From: CAYPHJ01 sp964410485
GTDB lineage: Bacteria; Desulfobacterota; Binatia; UBA9968
Direction of reading: 5' to 3'
DNA: 52,545 nt
Assembly (NCBI GenBank): GCA_964410485.1
Contig: CAYPHJ010000021.1
Coordinates: 1-52,545, forward strand
The position numbers and the translations under genes are program-made. Below the pieces are notes generated by a model, which searched no databases, was not told the DNA's origin, and worked only from the letters and a program-made list of their open reading frames with translations. Of the stretch, positions 33,473 through 42,022 are shown piece after piece; the first letter of the stretch is position 1; each line of letters opens with the position of its first letter.

Positions 33473-34687
33473 TCACGGCTTAGTGGGTTTGGCTGAGTCG
33501 CGCCAGTACCCTAACAGTTCTTTTCTTTCCGCTGCGAGGGAAGCAGCCAACCCGATCAACACCGCCCAGAAAGCAGACGTAATCCCAACAACGCTAAATG
33601 GTGTGGCCGCCACGGCAAACGCGACCAGGGCGCCAAATCTAAGTTTACCGCCGAACGACTTCTCCAGAGCGTCCTGAAAGGATGAGAGAATGGCCAGGCC
33701 GGCAAGCGCCAACACGTAGCCAGGGGGAAGAATTGCAAAAAACGAACTCAAAGGAGACGCGAACAGAGCAATCAGCACGGTCAACAGAGCTGCGATAATA
33801 TTCGCCCAATATCTTCCCTGCGGCTGTCCGGCCTCGGGTCCAGCGAGTATGGCTACTCCCGTCCTCGCCGTGATGGCCGGATGCCCGCCCAGCAGCGCGT
33901 TGATCATGGAGTTGATGCCGACGACGACCGTCACGACGGTCGTCGGTACGCGATATCCTTGAGCCATTAGAAATCCCAGCCCCTGGACGTTTCCCAAACC
34001 CATCGCCAGAACGACCATGGGCAAGCTCACTGCGACAAAAGCAGAGAAGGAAAAAGTCATGCTCGGGACAGCGAGCACCGGCAGGGTCCACAAGACCGGC
34101 TCCGCATCGGGTTTGATTGCAAAAAAGGCGGCCACGCCCCCAAAAACAACGGCAAGGCCGACCGGCGGCAGACGCGGATTGCCGAGAGCCCGTCCAAACA
34201 TGTACCCCACCACTGTCAGTCCCGCCACTACGAAATCGTTAACCGCAGCCGCAACGAGACGGGTGACATAGCCGAGAATGCTGCCGGCAAACATCCCCAT
34301 GACAATGGGTAGCGGAAGCCAGATCATGATCTTCTCGCCGATACCAATCAGTCCGCAAAGCACAATCAAAACCCCCGCTATCAAATTGGCCCCCACCAGC
34401 TCCGGGAAAGTGAATTGTCCCGCAAGTGTTCCCAGATAAACCAATCCAGGTATCGTCCAGGTGATCGGAATCGGTTGCCGGTAAAAAAGCGAGAGCGCGA
34501 TGGAGGCTACAGCGCCGCTGAACCACACAATAAAAATCCAACTCGATGATTGAGTTTCATCGAGGCCTAGCTGGCCGGACACAGCGATCTGCAGCGGCAC
34601 GGTGCCGAACGCGTACCAGATAAAAGCAGTCACTCCCGCCCACACAGACGCCGTCTCGATATCCTGGAACAATTTTCGCGCGGCCAT
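33473..34687 (-). CDS. BenE-like benzoate/organic-acid membrane transporter
   Basis: A 404-residue protein with about 12 membrane segments and the BenE pattern: VPLQIAVSGQLGLDETQSSS, ITWTIPGLVYLGTLAGQFTFPEL (residues about 72-95), GNVQGLGFLMAQGYRVP and LLGGHPAITARTGVAI. BenE proteins are proton symporters for benzoate or similar compounds and adopt the UraA/nucleobase-transporter fold. No benzoate oxygenase genes are near, so the natural substrate may be another carboxylate. Upstream in the same strand as the D-2-hydroxyacid dehydrogenase. ATG 34687 chosen as the first start before membrane segment 1. Confidence 0.85.
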   Translation of the reverse strand: MAARKLFQDIETASVWAGVTAFIWYAFGTVPLQIAVSGQLGLDETQSSSWIFIVWFSGAVASIALSLFYRQPIPITWTIPGLVYLGTLAGQFTFPELVGANLIAGVLIVLCGLIGIGEKIMIWLPLPIVMGMFAGSILGYVTRLVAAAVNDFVVAGLTVVGYMFGRALGNPRLPPVGLAVVFGGVAAFFAIKPDAEPVLWTLPVLAVPSMTFSFSAFVAVSLPMVVLAMGLGNVQGLGFLMAQGYRVPTTVVTVVVGINSMINALLGGHPAITARTGVAILAGPEAGQPQGRYWANIIAALLTVLIALFASPLSSFFAILPPGYVLALAGLAILSSFQDALEKSFGGKLRFGALVAFAVAATPFSVVGITSAFWAVLIGLAASLAAERKELLGYWRDSAKPTKP

Positions 34688-34855
34688 TGTGCCCGCTTAA
34701 CAAAAGAGCGAGAAGCTGTCAAAAGACCCGACAGATAAAGCCCGGCCGTTTGTCGCTTCCTTCGGCTTTCGCTGACCAAACGACTTGACGGTTTAGCGCG
34801 GAGACACTAGGCTGCGGTACTATCGAAAACGTATCGCACGCAAAGGAACTTCCAT

Positions 34856-35347
34856 TTGGACATCATTGATCAATTCTTGAGTAACGAGGCCGGAAACCTG
34901 ATTCAGTTTATCAAGTACGTCATCAGCGGAGCCATAGCCGTCTCGACCCATATACTGGTTTTTCATCTGCTGGCCTGGAAGATGTTTTTCGCGTTACAGG
35001 CAGACGACTGGTTTGTGAAACTGTTTAACCTACCCGTTCAGGAACTATCGGTCGTAACGCGGTCACGAAACTCGATGAAGGGAAACGGGGCCGCCTTCAT
35101 GATTTCAAACCTGGTGGCTTATTTTATCAATATCTACTGGGTATTTGTTCCCGGCCGCCACCACTGGCTCGTCGAAATCGCCCTGTTTTATCTCGTCTCA
35201 GGGGTGGCAATCGTGATTGGCACAACGCTCATGGGGTTTCTGATCCGGCGATTCGGCATGCTCACAAGTTATGCGTTTAGTTCCAATCTATTGGCCGCCC
35301 TGATGATCAATTATGCAATGAGGAAATATTTCATTTTCGGCGGCTAA
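34856..35347 (+). CDS. GtrA family membrane protein
   Basis: A 163-residue protein with four membrane helices (about 17-42, 75-98, 103-127, 133-158). The GtrA pattern is clear: FIKYVISGAIAVSTHILVFH, the second-helix NLVAYFINIYWVF motif, and the end MINYAMRKYFIFGG. GtrA proteins are proposed flippases for lipid-linked sugars. There is no adjacent glycosyltransferase. Start is a TTG at 34856 with AAGGAA 7 bases upstream. It lies opposite and next to the BenE gene. Confidence 0.85.
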   Translation: MDIIDQFLSNEAGNLIQFIKYVISGAIAVSTHILVFHLLAWKMFFALQADDWFVKLFNLPVQELSVVTRSRNSMKGNGAAFMISNLVAYFINIYWVFVPGRHHWLVEIALFYLVSGVAIVIGTTLMGFLIRRFGMLTSYAFSSNLLAALMINYAMRKYFIFGG

Positions 35348-35452
35348 TACCGGCAGCGGTCGTCCCGCAACAGGGCTTCTCCAATGGCATTGTCCGGCGC
35401 TTGGACCTTGTTAGAATGATACATGAGATCCATTGGTTGCAGGAGAACGCCC

Positions 35453-35620
35453 ATGAAGAACTCTTGGTCAGTATTGCCGGTTCTGCTTGTCCTGGCTCTG
35501 CCCCTCAGTGGCTGTCAGCTTATCGGGGACATTTTCCGGGCCGGAGTCGCGGTCGGTGTCATCCTGGTCCTGTTGGTGGTCGGTCTGATCGTCTGGCTTG
35601 TCTCCAGGGGCACGAGCTGA
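35453..35620 (+). CDS. very small lipoprotein with a second membrane segment
   Basis: Start at ATG 35453, with AGGAGAACGCCC before it, gives 55 residues. A lipoprotein signal ends LPLSGC. It is followed by QLIGDIFRAGVAVG and a second hydrophobic helix (IILVLL-type, about 33-50) ending VSRGTS. Similar tiny proteins (GDIFKAGVWxG type) occur widely and are often misannotated as phosphatidate cytidylyltransferase. No enzyme domain could fit in this length. Function unknown. Confidence 0.7.
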   Translation: MKNSWSVLPVLLVLALPLSGCQLIGDIFRAGVAVGVILVLLVVGLIVWLVSRGTS

Positions 35621-35886
35621 CACGAGCAAGTCATCAAACCACAGGCCATTCAACCATCTCTGCCCGCTTCAGTCGCTCCTTTGGGCTGCCGCAAGAGCTA
35701 GAGCGGCAGTCGGTCTTCAGTTGCTTTTCACATTTCTACCTGATTGTATCCAACCGTTGTTTTTCAAATCCAAAATACCCCACGGGTGCACGATGACGTC
35801 AAGTGAAATCGATCGGCGCGATTCAGTCTGAGCGCCAGCGTCTGAAATATGCGCCAGTATCCTCGTCGTTCTGCTCAAGAGCATTT

Positions 35887-36894
35887 ATGGCCAGTCCTCT
35901 GATCTCGTTTTTTACGAATCTCGCTTCGCGACGCGTGGTAGAAACCGTCACGCCGGAGCGCACTTTGTCAGATGTGGTTCTCCCTCCCCAAACCCGCCGC
36001 ACGCTGGAGCATGCGCTCGCCCAGGTGCAAAACCATACGCTGATCTTTAGCCGCTGGGGTTTGGGGGAGCGGCACATCTCAGGACGTGGGTTGGCGTTTA
36101 ATTTCGCCGGTCCCCCGGGTACCGGCAAGACCATTTGCGCCGAGGCGATCGCTTACGAGCTCGGCATGAAGCTTCTCGTGGTCGATTATGCCCAGGCAGA
36201 ATCAATGTGGTTCGGTGAAACTCCGAAGAATATAGTCGCTGCATTTCGGGCGGCCGTTGACCAGAATGCAGTTCTTTTCTTTGACGAAGCGGATGCAATA
36301 GCGACGCGGCGGTCGACCGGCGTCGTATTGCCGCATGACCGTGAAAGCAACTTGACAATTAACGTTCTCCTGCGAGAGCTGGAGGCGTTCAATGGCATCG
36401 TGATCTTTGCAACCAACCTGGCGGCCAACTTTGACCCGGCCTTTGAGCGCCGCATCCGAACGCATGTGCTTTTTGACATACCGGGGGTGGAAGAACGCGC
36501 GCGCATATGGAAGCTGCAAATCCATCCGAAAAAGACGCCGTTGGGACCCGATGTCGATTTTCAGCGACTCGCGGAGCAGTACGTAATGAGCGGCGGCGAT
36601 ATTAAAAACGCGGTAATCAACGCCGCAGCCGCAGCCGCGGCGGAGCCTGGCCCAGACCTGGGGAAACACATTTCACAGCGGCATTTCGCGCGGGCCGCCG
36701 AAGACGTCCTGGCGGCCAAAACAGTCATGCAGCAATCGCTCTTCTCGGCGGCGGCGGTCCCATCGCACGACCCGCTCACTGTCTGGAGACAGGTGGCGGA
36801 AAGCTGGCGCTACCAGACGCTGACGGCGCTGGGGCTCGGCGGCGCGGCGTTTATTCTCGCTCTAGTCGCGCTCGGATTGGCTCTGTCGCGCTAA
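35887..36894 (+). CDS. AAA+ ATPase with a C-terminal membrane anchor
   Basis: From ATG 35887 the protein has 335 residues (the frame is open from GTG 35803). An N-terminal ~70 residues precede Walker A GPPGTGKT (75-82), Walker B FFDEAD (131-136), a sensor region IVIFATNLAANFDPAFERRI, cited as residues ~167-186, with Arg residues in the arginine-finger position, and a C-terminal lid. The last 25 residues form one hydrophobic helix (LGLGGAAFILALVALGLAL), so the protein is probably tail-anchored with the ATPase in the cytosol. It is not FtsH (no protease) and has no partner gene nearby. Substrate unknown. Confidence 0.85.
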   Translation: MASPLISFFTNLASRRVVETVTPERTLSDVVLPPQTRRTLEHALAQVQNHTLIFSRWGLGERHISGRGLAFNFAGPPGTGKTICAEAIAYELGMKLLVVDYAQAESMWFGETPKNIVAAFRAAVDQNAVLFFDEADAIATRRSTGVVLPHDRESNLTINVLLRELEAFNGIVIFATNLAANFDPAFERRIRTHVLFDIPGVEERARIWKLQIHPKKTPLGPDVDFQRLAEQYVMSGGDIKNAVINAAAAAAAEPGPDLGKHISQRHFARAAEDVLAAKTVMQQSLFSAAAVPSHDPLTVWRQVAESWRYQTLTALGLGGAAFILALVALGLALSR

Positions 36895-36967
36895 GGCTGC
36901 ATTGGGACATTCGGGCAGGCCACAGGCCGGCAGTTTCCGCCGCCACCGGCCCACTTAAAAAATCACC

Positions 36968-36996
36968 TTGACATAAGGATAGCACGTCGATACAGC
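36968..36996 (+). promoter_or_regulatory. possible promoter for the second TTT gene
   Basis: TTGACA (36968-36973) is a perfect -35 box. A weak -10 (TACAGC) lies 17 bases on, about 110 bases before the TTT gene at 37107. The -10 match is poor. Confidence 0.3.
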
Positions 36997-37106
36997 TAGC
37001 CGTGGAAACGGGATCTATGAAGCTATCCCGCAGGAAACACCGATGACTGGCCATTGATTACGAAACAAATGAACGTAGAACTCCTCAACGGAAAGGAGAA
37101 TAAACA

Positions 37107-38207
37107 ATGAAGCGCAGCATCATCACCGGCATAGCTTTGGTATTTACGGTTTCACTGCTAACTTTTGCAGCCCAGCCAGCGCTTGGCTTCACGGGAGGCA
37201 AGACAATCCGAATCTTTTCTGGGCTGCCTCCTGGAGGCGGACACGATGTAGAAGGGCGCTTGATTGCGCGCTGGATCGGCAAATACCTTCCCGAGCAACC
37301 GAGAAATATCGTAAAAATAAACATGCCCGGCGCGGCGGGCTTGATCATGACCACACACTTCTATCAGACGGCTAAACCGGACGGTCTGACCTGGGCCGTC
37401 ATGGGGACCACCCAGACCGCTACCCAGGCTCTGGAAGACGCACCACCGACCTGGAACCTCTTGAAAATGCCCATGCTTTTTACCCATACAGGATCAGGGG
37501 CAACCATCGTCAGGGACTTTCTCGGCGTGCGGAAACCAGCTGATCTATTGAAGGTCGACGGCTCCAAGATTGTGGTTTCGGGGCGCATAATGGGCGAGGC
37601 ATCTTCCATGGCGGACGTGCTTGGCCTCGAGCTGCTCGGTGTCAAGGGTTACAAGTACGTTGTCGGATATCCAGGATCAGCGATCATGGCCCGCGCCTTC
37701 TTTTCCGGCGAGGTATCCTACGTCGGCGGGACTGGACTGCATCATGCTCTCGGTGACGCGGGGCTTTATAATGCCGCCATCAAGCAAGGGCAGGCTTATC
37801 TTTTATGGCAGAGCGGCGTGATGACACCCGACGGAAAGGTTGTTCGCTCTCCCGGGACGGATGTTCCGACGATAGCGGAAGTGTACCAGGAGATGTACGG
37901 TAAACCTCCGTCAGGGCCGGTTTGGGAAGCGTATAAATTGGTGGGCCCGATCACGCGCACTCTAAATCGGTACTTGGTTCTGCCGCCGGATGTTCCGAAG
38001 GAACGCACGCACCAGATACGGCAGGCGTTTCAGAGGCTCTATGCTGACCCCGCGTTCGTTGGAGAATGGGAAAGAATTTTCGGTCTCAAGCTGGACTTCA
38101 TTCCTGGCGATGGCGCGGACAGAATCGTGAAAGCCTTACTCGAACCGTCGCCGGGGTGGAGTTACATAAAAAACGAGTTTCTGCCCAAGCTTAAGGCGGC
38201 TCAGTAA
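37107..38207 (+). CDS. TTT/Bug family periplasmic substrate-binding protein
   Basis: A 366-residue protein with a signal peptide (about 1-25, ending ALG-FT) and the TTT receptor fold: IRIFSGLPPGGGHDVEGRLI, the NMPGAAGLIMTTHFY region and LLGVKGYKYVVGYPGS. It is a paralogue of the gene at 15919: both end in a 'PAFVGEWERIFG'-like helix and have the WEAYKxLVxP segment. It binds a carboxylate or related ligand in the periplasm. No membrane components are adjacent. Ribosome-binding site AAAGGAGAATAAACA precedes ATG 37107. A hairpin lies after the stop. Confidence 0.9.
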   Translation: MKRSIITGIALVFTVSLLTFAAQPALGFTGGKTIRIFSGLPPGGGHDVEGRLIARWIGKYLPEQPRNIVKINMPGAAGLIMTTHFYQTAKPDGLTWAVMGTTQTATQALEDAPPTWNLLKMPMLFTHTGSGATIVRDFLGVRKPADLLKVDGSKIVVSGRIMGEASSMADVLGLELLGVKGYKYVVGYPGSAIMARAFFSGEVSYVGGTGLHHALGDAGLYNAAIKQGQAYLLWQSGVMTPDGKVVRSPGTDVPTIAEVYQEMYGKPPSGPVWEAYKLVGPITRTLNRYLVLPPDVPKERTHQIRQAFQRLYADPAFVGEWERIFGLKLDFIPGDGADRIVKALLEPSPGWSYIKNEFLPKLKAAQ

Positions 38208-38234
38208 ATCTTGGCACTCTCATGTAAGGCGCGT

Positions 38235-38266
38235 GCGTTGGAGGAGAAATCCCGCTCCTCCGACGC
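38235..38266 (+). terminator. hairpin after the TTT gene
   Basis: GCGT, a G-T wobble and GGAGGAG (38235-38246) pair with CTCCTCC and ACGC (38255-38266) around an 8-base loop, 28 bases after the stop. No T run follows. It may be a terminator or another palindromic repeat. Confidence 0.4.
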
Positions 38267-38283
38267 GGCCCCCATGGCCGCTC

Positions 38284-38305
38284 GGACAGACACATAGGTC
38301 TGCCC
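38284..38305. repeat. REP-like palindrome, imperfect
   Basis: GGACAGAC and GTCTGCCC pair with one mismatch around loop ACATAG. The core and loop resemble those near 24515 and 26392. Confidence 0.45.
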
Positions 38306-38328
38306 CTACACTGCCCTCTCAGCTAGCT

Positions 38329-38733
38329 TTAGTCCGTGCACGGGAGATTAGACTCGTCAATCTCCACCCAGCTTACGCGGCTGCTCCAGTGACCGTGAGC
38401 GGATGGTTTGCCGGGCGGCACATCATCCAACGTCCCGGCAGGCACAATCACTCGCTGGCGATCACGCGAGGCATGCGGGACCGGGCAATTGCAGTTACCG
38501 CAAATCTGCCGCGCGAAACTTTTCGCTTCCGGCAAATCGAAGCGTTTGATCAACTCCTCACCTTGGGTCCAACGAAACTGCGCGATTGGAACCGCAATAT
38601 TCGTCGAGCGCACCCCACCGGTGGCCTTGCGGCAACGTGAACAGTAACAATGTCCAAACCTGAGGAACGGCGTGCTTGCCTCGTAGCGTACGGAACCGCA
38701 TAGACAGCTTCCTCGAACAGTTTGTTCGGGCAT
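38329..38733 (-). CDS. GFA/CENP-V family zinc protein
   Basis: A 134-residue protein with the GFA (Mss4-like fold) zinc pattern: CLCGSVRYE at the N terminus, GHCYCSRCRKATG, and a later CGNCNCPV pair. These Cys residues bind two zincs. The family includes the glutathione-dependent formaldehyde-activating enzyme, but most members have no shown activity, so that function should not be assumed. The ATG at 38733 has GGAGGTC just upstream. It stands alone between the TTT gene and a lipoprotein gene. Confidence 0.88.
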   Translation of the reverse strand: MPEQTVRGSCLCGSVRYEASTPFLRFGHCYCSRCRKATGGVRSTNIAVPIAQFRWTQGEELIKRFDLPEAKSFARQICGNCNCPVPHASRDRQRVIVPAGTLDDVPPGKPSAHGHWSSRVSWVEIDESNLPCTD

Positions 38734-38810
38734 GAGACCTCCTGGAATTTATAGCGGCGATAGAGCGCAGCGAGTTTATTGGTAAACTTACCCAAATACA
38801 ACGAACGGCT

Positions 38811-39305
38811 TCATTTATCCGGCAACGATTTGGCAAGAAGCTCCAGGTGATCGGCAATCGCCTCGATTCCTAGCACGTTGGTGGGGTGCTGATAGATCAC
38901 CGCGATATTTTGTTGGCGAAATCGTTTGGGAAGTCTAGTGTAGAGTTCGTTTCTGAGCAGTATTGCCTCGGCCCAATACTTGTCTTTGTATCGGCGTAAC
39001 GTTTTGTCATGCAGCGTCTCCGACTCTCTGAGCCATTGCTGTCTCATTATCTTGCGCTGGTCAATTCTAATGTCGGGTGTGCTTTTTCTCTCGTATTCAG
39101 CCATCAACTCCCTGTCTTCTGAGCGGTAATGATGCGCCAGTTGCCGAATTTCCCCGACCATGCGCAGCACCCTGGTCTGCAAGTCCTTGTTGCTAAGATT
39201 AGAGTAGACGGTCCGCTCGGCCGCATTGCCGCAAGCGGTCAGTACGGCAACCAGAGCAAGAGCAATGGTCGTGCTCGTCAGGCTGAAGGCTCGGCTCATA
39301 CCCAT
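38811..39305 (-). CDS. hypothetical lipoprotein
   Basis: The frame is open to 39452, but ATG 39305 (or 39299) gives a clean lipoprotein signal ending VLTACG, and the upstream part is highly basic and overlaps the neighbour gene. The mature ~140 residues are mostly helical and charged (SNKDLQTRVLRMVGEIRQL; the RIDQRKIMRQQWLRESETLH region), with a C-terminal GIEAIADHLELLAKSLP helix. No family is recognised. The gene follows 13 bases after the gene at 39319, so the two are likely co-transcribed. Confidence 0.6.
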   Translation of the reverse strand: MGMSRAFSLTSTTIALALVAVLTACGNAAERTVYSNLSNKDLQTRVLRMVGEIRQLAHHYRSEDRELMAEYERKSTPDIRIDQRKIMRQQWLRESETLHDKTLRRYKDKYWAEAILLRNELYTRLPKRFRQQNIAVIYQHPTNVLGIEAIADHLELLAKSLPDK

Positions 39306-39318
39306 TCGTTCGTTGCTA

Positions 39319-39543
39319 TTACTTTTGCCAGATTTTTTCGAGGATTTCCTTCTGCCTCTCGGTGAGTGTTCGCCCTTGATCGATTTGTCGGGCCAGACTG
39401 GCGATGAAACCGCGTTCCCAATCGGTAAATTTGACCTCATACGCTTCCTCACGCAAGCATTTCACCAGATACTCTTCCCGGGATTTTTCGGATTTCGCTT
39501 GTTGCGGCTCTTGACGAATGCCGCGCACTAGTTTTAAACCCAT
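39319..39543 (-). CDS. small hypothetical protein
   Basis: A 74-residue, charged, helical protein (SREEYLVKCLREEAYEVKF, then the TLTERQKEILEKIWQK end). AAGGAGCATGTT lies 4-9 bases before ATG 39543, a convincing ribosome-binding site. No known domain. First gene of a two-gene unit with the lipoprotein at 38811. Confidence 0.55.
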   Translation of the reverse strand: MGLKLVRGIRQEPQQAKSEKSREEYLVKCLREEAYEVKFTDWERGFIASLARQIDQGRTLTERQKEILEKIWQK

Positions 39544-39676
39544 AACATGCTCCTTGCGTGCCGTGAGGATCGACCTCGGTTGCCGGGGCGCCTCGCGGCC
39601 ATAAAATAATCTCCGGGTTTACACACACACTTTAAGTACGGTCCAATTACTACGACGCGTAAGCGAGGAATGCGGT

Positions 39677-39850
39677 ATGCCAACCTACGAGTTTCGTTGT
39701 CAGAAATGTAAAAAAACCTTTCGTGTGAGCTACTCGATTTCCGAATACGAGCGGGCGCGAAAGAATGGCGTTAAGTGTGCGGCTTGTGGAAGCTCTCAAG
39801 TGCGGCAGCAGGTATCCGTTTTTCAGGTCCAGACCTCTAAGAAGAGCTGA
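39677..39850 (+). CDS. FmdB-type zinc ribbon protein
   Basis: A 57-residue protein, MPTYEFRCQKCKKTF at the start and CAACGSSQV further on. CxxC...CxxC spaced by about 22 residues is the FmdB/putative regulatory protein zinc ribbon. MPxYEYxCxxC is its hallmark. Members are small and widespread and their role is uncertain; the name comes from a gene near formamidase. GCGAGGAATGCGGT lies before the ATG. Preceded by a 130-bp gap divergent from the 39543 gene. Confidence 0.85.
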   Translation: MPTYEFRCQKCKKTFRVSYSISEYERARKNGVKCAACGSSQVRQQVSVFQVQTSKKS

Positions 39851-39953
39851 CGTCTTCGAGCGGTGCTAGCGCCTCCCCGGCCTTCGCCGCAAGTCCAATG
39901 CGTCGAAAAGGTCTTTTGCCGTACGCGGTTTTTTGCTCAATACACCTCCTGCA

Positions 39954-40238
39954 TCAGCCGTTGCCCACATAAATGTAAACTGAGTTCTCAGGGATCCTTT
40001 GCCCGCCGGTGATCAGCCTGACTATGCTACAAACGTTCCGGCTAACATTGTCGAGTTCAGCCACAGGGAAACCGTCTTTGAGAAACCTGCCAATGAGTTT
40101 CTCTTCACCTATATTGATGACACGGAGATATTCCGCGTTATCTTCTTTAAAATAGCGATCAGTGCCCGGCGCCGGGTTATCTAGTCCGTTCTGTAATTGT
40201 TTCGAGATCTTCATTCCAACGAACAGTTGCTTATCCAT
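39954..40238 (-). CDS. hypothetical protein
   Basis: ATG 40238 is chosen over the longer frame because GAGGTAATAAA lies just before it; this gives 94 residues. Soluble, mixed alpha/beta: MDKQLFVGMKISKQLQNGLD, then YLRVINIGEEKLIGRFLKDG and a C-terminal ENSVYIYVGNG. The size and pattern suggest a compact single domain. No family recognised. Confidence 0.5.
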   Translation of the reverse strand: MDKQLFVGMKISKQLQNGLDNPAPGTDRYFKEDNAEYLRVINIGEEKLIGRFLKDGFPVAELDNVSRNVCSIVRLITGGQRIPENSVYIYVGNG

Positions 40239-40782
40239 TTTATTACCTCGTCTCTTCCATTGCGTTTGTGACGCGTACGGTCGCAAGAAAAGAATGGCGG
40301 AAACCACTCATCTTTTGAGGAGCGGTTTTTGCTTGTCCATCCATCTTTCCTTATAACCCGCTGCCTCAAACCTGTAAAGCTGGCGTGTTCGTCGGACTGA
40401 ATTAGTAGCGTGTCCAAAGCTGCGGGAGCGAACCGCGAGCGCCAATGAAACAACAAACGCAACTATGCTTGCTTCTCATGGTTGCAGCGATAACCTGAAA
40501 TTGTCGCCGGGCGATCATCATCGCTGGCGCGCTCAGTTCTTCGGCGGGTTTGTGTATCGAACGCAGTTCCGCACAGGAAAAGCACTGTTCAAGAACGTAG
40601 TGAGCTTGCTACGGTAACCGGACGGTGGTTGCTGGACGAAAACAATGGACATGCCTTGGCTGCCTGACGGTCGGGCTCATTATCCCGCAGGGTACAATCC
40701 CCCAGGCCGTTCGCTATGACGAACACCAACCGGTCTTGCGCGGGCGCTGCTGAATAACCGCGCTTTGGCCTTCAACCGAAGC
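40239..40782. other. about 540 bp without a recognisable gene
   Basis: Short frames only, none with protein character or a ribosome-binding site. Near 40305-40330, CTCA and TGAG words followed by TTTTT could form a weak terminator. I see no RNA gene, repeat or clear promoter. Confidence 0.45.
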
Positions 40783-41409
40783 TTACCTGAAGTCGATCTC
40801 GCTGCGAAAGAACTCGATGGCGGTCTCTCCGACCTGCTCGGTATCGTAGTAGGCATAGATGGCCACGCCGACTGCGCCAATCAGGGGCAAAAGCTTCATG
40901 GCGCCCGTGCGTGCTCCGCGCTGGATGAGCTTCGAGCCAACATGCTTCAGCACGTTTCGCGTGGCTCCCGCAGACGTACGGCGCACCACAACCCTCTGGC
41001 CCATTCGCACCGCGACATCGCGCATGACTTGAGCTGTGGCATGCCTGAACAGGCAGTAGATCATCGATTCTTCCGTGAGTTTCGCCTTTTTTCCGAATAC
41101 GGCGCCGATATCGGCAACCAACTGTCCCTGCAGCCGCCAAATAGCTGCCAGGTCGGGGAGGATTGTTAGCCAGCCAAATGGCCCGGGAGGCAGTGCCAGA
41201 GCTCCCGAAATGGCGGCAGCCTTGAGCGAAGCGTCAGCCACCAACTCACGGGCGCGCAGTACCGCGTTGTGCGCTTCCGTCTCGCGGCTCGCAGGAATAT
41301 CGTGGACAACCTTGAGGAGAATGCTGAGCAGTTTGTCCAGCAATTCGTTCTCTTGCGCCACCCCTCTCAGAACGATCGGGTTTCCACTATACACAGAAAT
41401 GTTTGCCAT
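40783..41409 (-). CDS. EcsC family protein
   Basis: A 208-residue protein with the EcsC-family core ALPPGPFGWLTILPDLAAIW (residues 72-91), then RLQGQLVADIGAVFGKKAKL and ESMIYCLFRHATAQ. A small hydrophobic Gly/Ala-rich segment follows near the C terminus (LLPLIGAVGVAIYAYYD). EcsC is named for a Bacillus ABC-transporter operon, but homologues occur alone and their role is unknown. Intact and alone. The start ATG 41409 has GAGAGGAGCCT before it. Confidence 0.85.
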   Translation of the reverse strand: MANISVYSGNPIVLRGVAQENELLDKLLSILLKVVHDIPASRETEAHNAVLRARELVADASLKAAAISGALALPPGPFGWLTILPDLAAIWRLQGQLVADIGAVFGKKAKLTEESMIYCLFRHATAQVMRDVAVRMGQRVVVRRTSAGATRNVLKHVGSKLIQRGARTGAMKLLPLIGAVGVAIYAYYDTEQVGETAIEFFRSEIDFR

Positions 41410-41670
41410 AGGCTCCTCTCCGTACTGGCTCCGCTAAATCAGATAAATTGGAACTTTACGCATGCGCGGTTTCAACAACGAAGGGTCGGTGGAGAAAAGA
41501 TTCCATGAAGTAAGGATTGGGTTCGCTCGCGGCGCATCAGCGGTTCTGACAAGCGCGCGCGTAATTGTAAACGAAATGCCCGGCTAACCGCAAGAAAAAA
41601 AATGAAACAACCCGCCTCTCCGGTTCTTGAAAACCTGCACCGCGTTTGTCACATTGAGGGCGGTTTTGAG

Positions 41671-41880
41671 ATGGCGACGAAGACCGCGATCATTTCTATA
41701 GAAGACTTGAAACCAGGAGATATCCCGGTGTTGAAGCGAGCGTTGCACGCCCTAGCAGGCGTCGGGACTGTGGAATTTAGTCTGGAAAGGGGCGTTGCGG
41801 TGATAGAGTTCGATCCAGCTCAGTCGCACATCGATGATTTTTTGCGCGCCGTTTTGAAGGCGGGATTCAAAGTCCTGTAA
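41671..41880 (+). CDS. small ferredoxin-fold (HMA-like) protein lacking the metal cysteines
   Basis: ATG 41671 gives 69 residues. The order beta-alpha-beta-beta-alpha-beta is readable: TKTAIISIED, IPVLKRALHALAGVG, TVEFSLERGVAVIEFDP, HIDDFLRAVLKAGFKVL. This matches heavy-metal-associated domains of CopZ type in layout, but the CxxC that binds the metal is absent, replaced around DLKPGD. The frame is also open to ATG 41602. A role in metal binding is not supported. Moderately sure it is a gene. Confidence 0.5.
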   Translation: MATKTAIISIEDLKPGDIPVLKRALHALAGVGTVEFSLERGVAVIEFDPAQSHIDDFLRAVLKAGFKVL

Positions 41881-42022
41881 ACGACACCAGGGTTTGAAGT
41901 CCCGCGTGTAGCGTTTCGCGTTCGGATCGGAACTAGCTCTCACTATGCGTGCATAGAGGCGAAAACGGGCTCATCGTTCGACCAAACTCGAAACCCGGAA
42001 CCCGAGACCCGAAACTAAGGTT

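Noticed and set aside
34740..34855. Possible tRNA-like folding between the BenE and GtrA genes.
   Set aside because: No cloverleaf with a TTCGA-type T loop and matching acceptor stem could be drawn.
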